NCBI GenBank assembly: GCA_003221985.1
Contig: QHUQ01000278.1
Coordinates: forward strand, 1-5,264
Source of the DNA: Gemmatimonadota bacterium
Lineage (GTDB): Bacteria; Gemmatimonadota; Gemmatimonadetes; Gemmatimonadales; GWC2-71-9
Reading direction: 5' to 3'
DNA: 5,264 nucleotides
The notes under the pieces are model-generated. The model did not search any database. It was not told the DNA's origin and was given only the letters and a program-made list of their open reading frames with translations. The position numbers and the translations under genes are program-made. Shown here piece by piece: positions 1 through 5,264 of the stretch (position 1 is its first letter; the number at the start of each line of letters is the position of its first letter).

Positions 1-284
1 GCGCTGCTGACCGACTTCTGCACGACCGGCTCGCCGGCAATCGGCCGGACCTCATCTTTGATCTCGACGCCGGGCTGGCCGGGCCGCAGCGGCGAATTGG
101 GTTCCGTGGACAGATGCTGGACGTGGATGATTGGCCGTCCCGTCTTGCGCCACGCATCCTGCAGCCGCGCAATGTTCGTCTCGAGGTCCGCGTTGTTGCG
201 GTTGTACCGCTCGGCGTAGACATCCATGCCTTTCTGGACGTCTACGATCAAGAGAACCGCATCACGGGGGAGTTGCGGCGTCAT
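1..284 (-). CDS. Isochorismatase-family cysteine hydrolase, N-terminal part (runs off window)
   Basis: Reading leftward from ATG at 284-282, 94 codons are visible before the window ends. The protein begins MTPQLPRDAVLLIVDVQKGMD, typical of the isochorismatase/nicotinamidase-like alpha/beta hydrolase fold. Asp15 in LLIVDVQ is the expected first member of the Asp-Lys-Cys catalytic triad. Lys90 in VVQKSVSS is the expected second. The nucleophilic Cys lies beyond the window edge. Family members hydrolyse amides, ureas or vinyl ethers of small metabolites in the cytoplasm; the substrate cannot be named here. The start is supported by AGAGG about 9 nt upstream and by the ATGA overlap (284-281) with the stop of the upstream EamA exporter gene, so the two are probably translationally coupled. 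Family assignment is firm; specific function is open. Confidence 0.88.
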   Translation of the reverse strand, partial: MTPQLPRDAVLLIVDVQKGMDVYAERYNRNNADLETNIARLQDAWRKTGRPIIHVQHLSTEPNSPLRPGQPGVEIKDEVRPIAGEPVVQKSVSS

Positions 285-1270
285 GTACTAGCCTCTGGAT
301 CGGGATCGACGGCCAGACGGCCGGACGGCCGGACGGCCTTGTCGCCTTCAGCCTGAGGCCGTCCGGCCGTCTGGCCCTCCGACCGTCTGAGTTTATGCGA
401 GAGCTGGATCCAGATTACCGCTCCGAGAGTCATGGCCATGGCGATGAAAGTACGGCTCCCCACCGGTTCGCGCAGCAAGAGCCAGCCGAGCAGGACGGCG
501 ATCACCGGATTCACGTAGGCATACGTCCCGACGATCGTCGCCGACGCGTGACGCAGGGCATACGAGTACGCGCTGTAGCCAAGCACCGAGCCGAAGACGA
601 CGAGATAGGCAATCGCGCCGATGCCCCGCGTGCTCAGGTGCCAGGACGGCCATTCGCCGAGCAGCGTACCGATGAGCGCCACCGCCGCGCCCCCGACGAT
701 CATCTGGAATGCGGCGCCCATATAGGGGCTGGCCTTGGTCGGATGGCGCTTGGCGTAGACCGAGCCGAGCGACCAGGAGGCACTCGCGATCGTGAGCGCG
801 ATCGGCCCGCGCTTGTCGGCCGCCAGGATTTCGGCCGGTGTCGCGCCGACGAGGAGCAGCGTGCCTAGAAAGCCGAGCAAGAGACCGGCGATGATGCGCC
901 AGTTCAGGTCACTCTGACCGCCGGGGATGACTGCGTCGAACAGCGCCGTCCACATGGCGACCGTGACGACGAAGATGCTGGCGATTCCGGACCCGACGTA
1001 TTGCTCCGACCAGACGACGAACGCGTTGCCGCCGGCGAGGAGCAGCAGCCCGACGATCGCGAGCGTGCCCCAGTCGCCTTTCTTGGGCAGCGGATCGCGG
1101 AGGGCGCGCGCAAGGACGAGGAGGACGAGTCCCGCGACGAGGAAGCGGAGGCCGGCAAACAGGAACGGCGGCAGCTCCGTTACGCCGACTTTGATCGCTA
1201 GGTACGTGGAGCCCCAGAAGACGCACACGACCAGGTACGCGATGAGCGCTTTGCCCTTGAGCGTCGCCAT
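281..1270 (-). CDS. EamA/DMT-superfamily metabolite exporter
   Basis: A 329-residue inner-membrane protein starting at ATG 1270-1268 with a GGAG ribosome site 8 nt upstream. It has two EamA repeats. The first (about residues 9-140) opens with the hallmark VCFWGSTYLAIK-like segment (actual VCVFWGSTYLAIKVG) followed by PPFLFAGLRFLVAG. The second (about 155-290) ends with YAYVNPVIAVLLGWLLLREP, the conserved proline and acidic exit of the family. About ten hydrophobic helices are visible. Relatives export amino acids, purines, drugs or other small metabolites. The start overlaps the lrp stop as TAATG, so this gene was probably cotranscribed with an Lrp-type regulator, a common pairing for amino-acid exporters. 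The family normally stops soon after the last helix; here about 35 polar, low-complexity residues follow, encoded by an inverted repeat (311-376). Substrate is unknown. An upstream in-frame extension to 1537 is only out-of-frame lrp sequence. Confidence 0.9.
   Translation of the reverse strand: MATLKGKALIAYLVVCVFWGSTYLAIKVGVTELPPFLFAGLRFLVAGLVLLVLARALRDPLPKKGDWGTLAIVGLLLLAGGNAFVVWSEQYVGSGIASIFVVTVAMWTALFDAVIPGGQSDLNWRIIAGLLLGFLGTLLLVGATPAEILAADKRGPIALTIASASWSLGSVYAKRHPTKASPYMGAAFQMIVGGAAVALIGTLLGEWPSWHLSTRGIGAIAYLVVFGSVLGYSAYSYALRHASATIVGTYAYVNPVIAVLLGWLLLREPVGSRTFIAMAMTLGAVIWIQLSHKLRRSEGQTAGRPQAEGDKAVRPSGRLAVDPDPEAST
311..376. repeat. Perfect 20-bp inverted repeat with 8-bp tandem units
   Basis: Positions 311-330 and 357-376 are exact reverse complements (20 of 20), separated by 26 nt. 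Within them an 8-bp unit, RGACGGCC, is repeated: three head-to-tail copies at 315-338, and two in inverted orientation at 357-372. The hairpin lies inside the last codons of the EamA exporter gene and codes for its odd C-terminal tail. There is no T-run after the stem on either strand, so it is not a classical rho-independent terminator, although it could stall or protect the transcript. It resembles a dispersed palindromic (REP-like) element, but copies elsewhere in the genome cannot be seen from here. Confidence 0.85.
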
Positions 1271-1628
1271 TAGTCGGGCTCCGTGGCAATGAAGCCCGGC
1301 TTCTCGAACAAGGTGGACAGCACGATCGTCGTGCGCGTGTTCATCTGCGCGTTGGGGCCGCGCAGATCGCGCAGGATCTCCTGCACACCTTCGAGATCGG
1401 GCGCGACAACCTTGAGGATGTAGCAGTCGTCGCCGGCGACGTGATGACACTCGAGGACGCCGGGATGCTTTTCCATCTCGCGCATGCGCGGCTCGTCGCC
1501 CACGTAGTCGCCGCGGGACGGGAGAGTCCGACTTCATCGGCGACCGCCTGGTAACTGGCGCGGCCGTCCTGCCCCAGAATGCGCAGAATTCGTCTGTCGG
1601 TGGCGTCGAGCTCAGTCTTGGCGGGCAT
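1270..1628 (-). pseudogene. Lrp/AsnC-family transcription regulator, internal deletion and frameshift
   Basis: From ATG 1628-1626 (GGAGAG 8 nt upstream) the reading begins MPAKTELDATDRRILRIL and continues through ASYQAVADEVGLSRPA, a textbook AsnC-type helix-turn-helix. After about 39 residues (near 1505-1520) this frame becomes nonsense. The ligand-binding RAM domain continues in a different frame, from about GDYVGDEPRMREMEKHPG through ECHHVAGDDCYILKV to TRTTIVLSTLFEKPG, and stops with TAA at 1272-1270. In E. coli Lrp about 60 residues separate the VGLS motif from the ECHLVSG motif; here only about 25 do, so roughly 35 residues (about 110 bp, not a multiple of three) are missing: the end of the recognition helix, the linker and the first RAM strand. 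The intact protein would bind DNA as dimers or octamers in response to an amino acid and probably control the adjacent exporter. As written, no functional regulator can be made. A sequence or assembly error is a serious alternative. Confidence 0.85.
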
Positions 1629-1730
1629 TTGGGAAGCTCTCCACGGTATTGTCCGACTATACGTCGCCAAATGGATTCGCTCCTGAACGCTTCATAAGTC
1701 TAACCAGTTCCTCTCCGACGGAATATCCGG

Positions 1731-1745
1731 TTTTGACGTTCAAAA
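1731..1745. promoter_or_regulatory. 15-bp palindrome, candidate Lrp/AsnC-type operator
   Basis: TTTTGA-CGT-TCAAAA is a perfect 6-bp inverted repeat with a 3-bp centre, in AT-rich DNA of the divergent spacer. Lrp/AsnC proteins commonly bind roughly 15-bp weak palindromes and often control the gene divergent to themselves, so the broken neighbouring regulator is the natural candidate ligand. It lies just upstream of the proposed larE promoter elements and about 100 bp from the lrp start. That the site is bound is inference. Confidence 0.4.
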
Positions 1746-1751
1746 TGTCCT

Positions 1752-1779
1752 TTGATTAGGACAATCGCAGGGCTACTAT
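1752..1779 (+). promoter_or_regulatory. Candidate larE promoter, probably giving a leaderless or near-leaderless mRNA
   Basis: TTTGAT (1752-1757) and TACTAT (1774-1779) are separated by 16 bp, a plausible sigma70-type pair. The -10-like hexamer ends 7 nt before ATG 1787, so transcription would begin at or next to the start codon. No Shine-Dalgarno sequence is present in front of that ATG. The match is short, so confidence is limited. Confidence 0.35.
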
Positions 1780-1786
1780 TCGGGCC

Positions 1787-2578
1787 ATGCAGGCTCTGTG
1801 CGCCCTCGTTCGGACCTACTCCTCAGCACTGCTCGGCTATTCGGGTGGCGTCGACTCGACCCTGCTCGCCGTCGTGCTGCGGCAGGAATTGGGCAAAGAT
1901 CGGATGCTGGCGGCGATCGGCCGCAGTGCCTCCTATCCGGAAGCGCAATGGCGGGCCGCGCTCGAGCTGGCGGCGCGCTTCGACATTCCGCTCGTCGAGA
2001 TCCACACGCACGAGCTCGAAGACCCGAATTACCTCGCCAATCCGACCAACCGCTGCTTCTTCTGTAAGACCGAGTTGTGGAGCCGGCTGGTGCCGCTTGC
2101 CCGCGAGCGCGGGCTGGCCGTCGTGTGTGACGGCACGAACGCGGACGATCTGCACGAGCATCGGCCGGGGAAGGCGGCCGGCAGCGCCGCGGGCGTGCGT
2201 TCACCACTCGCCGAAGTCGGGATGACGAAGGCGGAGATCCGCGCGGTCTCCCGCGAGCTCGGCCTGCCGACGTGGGATGCGCCCGCGGCGCCTTGTCTCT
2301 CCAGCCGAGTGACCTATGGCTTATCGATCACGCCGTCACGCCTGAAACAGGTGGAGGAGGGAGAGGCGTATCTGCGCGGCCTGGGCGTCACGGGGGACTT
2401 GCGCGTTCGCCACCTCGGCGCGCTCGCCCGCGTCGAAGTCGAGCCGTCCTGGATTCCCTGGATCGAATCGCGTCGCGCGGCGGTCACCGCGCATCTCGCG
2501 ACGCTGGGCTTCGCGCAGGTCGAGATCGACCCGCGCGGCTACCGCCGGGGGAGCCTGTTAGAGCGTTCGTCGCCCTGA
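1787..2578 (+). CDS. larE: LarE-type ATP-dependent sulfur transferase (PP-loop)
   Basis: A 263-residue cytoplasmic enzyme of usual family length. The PP-loop SGGVDS (residues 19-24) binds ATP for adenylylation of the substrate carboxylate. NPTNRCFFCK carries Cys90 and Cys93, and APCLSSRVTYG (from about 167) carries Cys170, which matches the position of the sulfur-donating cysteine in Lactobacillus plantarum LarE. The C-terminus has the typical GYRRGSL ending. LarE converts pyridinium biscarboxylate mononucleotide to its bis-thiocarboxylate, a step in making the nickel-pincer nucleotide cofactor of lactate racemase-like (LarA) enzymes. With three cysteines it may belong to the group reported to hold a [4Fe-4S] cluster rather than sacrifice a cysteine (recalled family knowledge). 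Start at ATG 1787 gives the normal N-terminus YSSALLGYSGG; no ribosome site precedes it. larB and larC are not in the window. The last codons overlap the expected start of thpR. Confidence 0.9.
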   Translation: MQALCALVRTYSSALLGYSGGVDSTLLAVVLRQELGKDRMLAAIGRSASYPEAQWRAALELAARFDIPLVEIHTHELEDPNYLANPTNRCFFCKTELWSRLVPLARERGLAVVCDGTNADDLHEHRPGKAAGSAAGVRSPLAEVGMTKAEIRAVSRELGLPTWDAPAAPCLSSRVTYGLSITPSRLKQVEEGEAYLRGLGVTGDLRVRHLGALARVEVEPSWIPWIESRRAAVTAHLATLGFAQVEIDPRGYRRGSLLERSSP

Positions 2579-3129
2579 ATTTTCCGGACCCGATGCGCCA
2601 GGAGTTGTGGGACGCGCTCGCGCCCCTGCGCCAACGCCGAGAGAAGTTGCCGGTGAAATGGGTGCAACCCGAGAACATTCATCTGAGCCTCAAGTTTCTG
2701 GGCGACGTCGACGCCGCGCGTGAGCCCGAGCTGCGTGCGGCGCTGAAACATGCGGCGGGAACGCTGAGCGAGCCGCAGCCGCTGACGCTGCAGGTCACGG
2801 GCTTCGGCGTCTTCCCCGATTATCACCGCCCCCGAGTGTTGTGGGCCGGAGTCACGCCCGATCCCGGATTGGAGCTGCTGCAGCATGGCGTCGAACAGGC
2901 GTTCGCGCCGCTCGGGTACCCGACGGACGCGCGCCCGTTTCGCCCGCACGTCACGCTGGCGCGCGCCGCGCGGGATGCGCGCCCGCGCGCGTTCGCGGGG
3001 CTCGAGGAGCTGCTCTCGGGAATCGATTTCGATGAGACCGTCACCGTGACGGACGTGGACCTGATGCAGAGCACGCTCCAAGCGGAAGGGCCGGTGTATC
3101 AGGTGAAATACCATGAACGGCTGTCTTAA
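2557..3129 (+). CDS. thpR: RNA 2',3'-cyclic phosphodiesterase (ThpR/LigT-like 2H phosphoesterase), start codon abnormal
   Basis: About 190 residues, the usual family size, beginning (V)RAFVALNFPDP, which matches the first beta strand of ThpR proteins. Two catalytic motifs define the 2H phosphoesterase fold: HLSL at residues 42-45, within NIHLSLKFLGD, and HVTL at 131-134, within FRPHVTLAR. Such enzymes open 2',3'-cyclic phosphates on RNA or nucleotides in the cytoplasm. The expected first codon, at 2557, is GTT, not a recognised start, although GGGGGAG lies just upstream. The next in-frame ATG (2593) would delete the first strand. The frame is open upstream to 2272 but that part is a shadow of larE. 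The gene therefore overlaps larE by 22 nt if it starts at 2557, and its end overlaps the next gene by 17 nt. Function is well supported; the start is unresolved (point mutation, unusual initiation, small deletion or sequencing error). Confidence 0.85.
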   Translation, partial: VRAFVALNFPDPMRQELWDALAPLRQRREKLPVKWVQPENIHLSLKFLGDVDAAREPELRAALKHAAGTLSEPQPLTLQVTGFGVFPDYHRPRVLWAGVTPDPGLELLQHGVEQAFAPLGYPTDARPFRPHVTLARAARDARPRAFAGLEELLSGIDFDETVTVTDVDLMQSTLQAEGPVYQVKYHERLS

Positions 3130-3739
3130 AGGAGCGCTCAGGCTCGGATGCGCCGTGGTCATCCTCGGCGCGCTCGTGCTTGCCTGGTGGTTCCGCGAGC
3201 CGATCATGAGCACGGCGGCGCGCTGGTTCGGGCGGTCGACGGCGCTGCCGCCCGTCGCCGACACGGCCGTGGGCGCACCGACACCGAAGGCGATCGCATC
3301 GGGCCAGGCCAAAGTCGGGAATCTGCGGACCAGCGCCGGCCCCGACTCAGTGGTATTCACGCCGAACGAGATGGCGTCGCTCATTGGCGGCGGGATCGAC
3401 TGGAACGTCCGCAAGATGTACGACTCGCTGCGCGTCGAGCTGCAGGAAGGGAAGCTGATTCTGCACGCCCGCCTCGATACACGCGCGTTACCGGCGGGAA
3501 CGCTGGGGCCGTTTGCGAGCATGTTCGGCGAGCACGAGCCGTTGCGCATGGGCGGCACCGTGTCGATCGCGCGCCCCGGGACGGCCCTGTACGACATCAC
3601 GGAAGTCAGTTTGCGCGGCTTCGAGATTCCCGGTCCATTCGTGAAGCAGCTCACGAAGCAAATGGCGGGGGCGTCCTCAAACGGGGGCGTACCGGTCAAG
3701 GTCGATCCGGCCGTGACCGACGTGAAAGTGCATACGACG

Positions 3740-3747
3740 GGTGTCAG

Positions 3748-3750
<3 letters not shown>
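3740..3750. other. Junction joining two truncated genes in different frames
   Basis: Left of this point the membrane-anchored protein reads sensibly in the frame of ATG 3113 (ending VKVHTTGV). Right of it the receiver domain reads sensibly in the other frame (starting about GHEAIRVYPDF at 3748). The first gene's stop and the second gene's start plus about 35 codons are absent, so at least 100 bp is missing relative to two intact genes. The breakpoint cannot be placed more exactly by eye. Confidence 0.75.
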
Positions 3751-5057
<1,307 letters not shown>

Positions 5058-5058
<1 letters not shown>

Positions 5059-5264
5059 TGGCAAAAGAGAAAGAGCGCGACTGGGACCGCGAGATGGGCG
5101 AGGTGGACAAGCTCCTGGCGAAGCTGCCGGAGGCCGATCCCGTGCTCGGCCGTGGCGTCCCGACGGTGCCCGTATCGTCCCGTCCGGTCGTTGGAGGCAC
5201 GGACGCCTCGGGAAGCCTGCAGCCCGGTGTGGGGCCGGCACGCGGGCGCGCCTGGCTCAGCACA
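5058..5264 (+). CDS. Small charged protein of unknown function, N-terminal part (runs off window)
   Basis: Starts at GTG 5058-5060, overlapping the stop of the sigma54 regulator gene by one base (TAGTG), with GGAG 7 nt upstream. All 69 visible codons are open. The protein begins MAKEKERDWDREMGEVDKLL, a strongly charged, probably helical stretch, followed by AKLPEADPVLGRG and then a proline/glycine/alanine-rich, probably disordered linker ending at RGRAWLS. A transmembrane part may follow beyond the window, as the switch to arginine plus tryptophan at the end suggests, but this is inference. No characterised family is recognised. The tight overlap makes it a member of the same operon. Confidence 0.7.

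Larger units (their letters stand above)
1629..1786. promoter_or_regulatory. Divergent promoter region between lrp and larE
   Basis: This 158-bp spacer is distinctly more AT-rich than its surroundings and lies between two divergent gene starts, so it must carry the promoters for both clusters. Visible elements are a palindrome at 1731-1745, a TTTGAT (1752-1757)/TACTAT (1774-1779) pair with 16-bp spacing pointing toward larE, and GGACAAT placed about 20 nt upstream of each start codon (minus strand 1654-1648, plus strand 1759-1765). For the leftward transcript a TATAGT-like hexamer can be read on the minus strand around 1662-1657 but without a convincing -35. Exact transcription starts are inference. 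Confidence 0.6.

Noticed and set aside
311..390. Rho-independent terminator at the inverted repeat
   Set aside because: The stem is strong but the loop is long, no T-run follows on either strand, and coding of the next gene begins just beyond in an ATGA overlap.
131..868. 245-codon plus-strand open frame over the exporter and hydrolase genes
   Set aside because: Antisense to two clearly recognisable genes; composition is that of a shadow frame and no motif is visible.
1271..1537. Upstream extension of the EamA exporter to 418 residues
   Set aside because: The added residues are out-of-frame lrp sequence. ATG 1270 has a ribosome site and begins directly before the first transmembrane helix.
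2272..2556. Upstream extension of thpR (fusion with a larE-overlapping N-terminus)
   Set aside because: The residues before VRAFVALNF are low-complexity, arginine-rich and opposite in frame to well-conserved larE sequence, so the frame is open only by chance.
3148..3747. N-terminal extension of the response regulator in its own frame
   Set aside because: Before about 3748 this frame is arginine-rich shadow of the membrane-anchored gene and contains no receiver first strand or acidic pocket.

Overview
The window is compact, high-GC bacterial DNA with two divergent gene clusters separated by one promoter region (1629-1786). Protein style and gene order look like a soil bacterium of the Gemmatimonadota or a neighbouring phylum. 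That placement is inference from recall, not a measured result.

The leftward cluster (minus strand) holds an Lrp/AsnC-family regulator broken by an internal deletion and frameshift (1628-1270), an EamA/DMT drug-metabolite exporter (1270-281) and the N-terminal part of an isochorismatase-family cysteine hydrolase (284-1, running off the window). The genes are chained by TAATG and ATGA overlaps. An amino-acid-sensing regulator next to an exporter suggests regulated efflux of an amino acid or related metabolite. The end of the exporter gene is made of a perfect inverted repeat and 8-bp tandem units, which appear to have extended the protein.

The rightward cluster (plus strand) holds larE (ATP-dependent sulfur transferase for the nickel-pincer cofactor, 1787-2578), a thpR-like 2H RNA phosphoesterase (about 2557-3129, no normal start codon), a membrane-anchored protein of unknown function (3113 to about 3745), a sigma54-dependent response regulator lacking the first part of its receiver domain (about 3748-5058), and the start of a small charged protein of unknown function (5058 onward). 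Stops and starts overlap throughout, so this is probably one transcript.

The most notable feature is that several gene borders look damaged within 5.3 kb. About 110 bp appears to be missing inside the lrp gene. Another roughly 100 bp or more appears missing where the membrane-anchored gene runs into the response regulator. The thpR start codon is GTT where GTG or ATG would be expected. Either this is a draft or metagenome assembly with small local deletions, or the locus is genuinely decaying. Read mapping would decide. I found no RNA genes, CRISPR arrays, insertion sequences or convincing rho-independent terminators. I did not find clear evidence of an undescribed system. The best candidates for new biology are a possible constitutive, receiver-truncated sigma54 activator and a palindromic operator in the divergent promoter.
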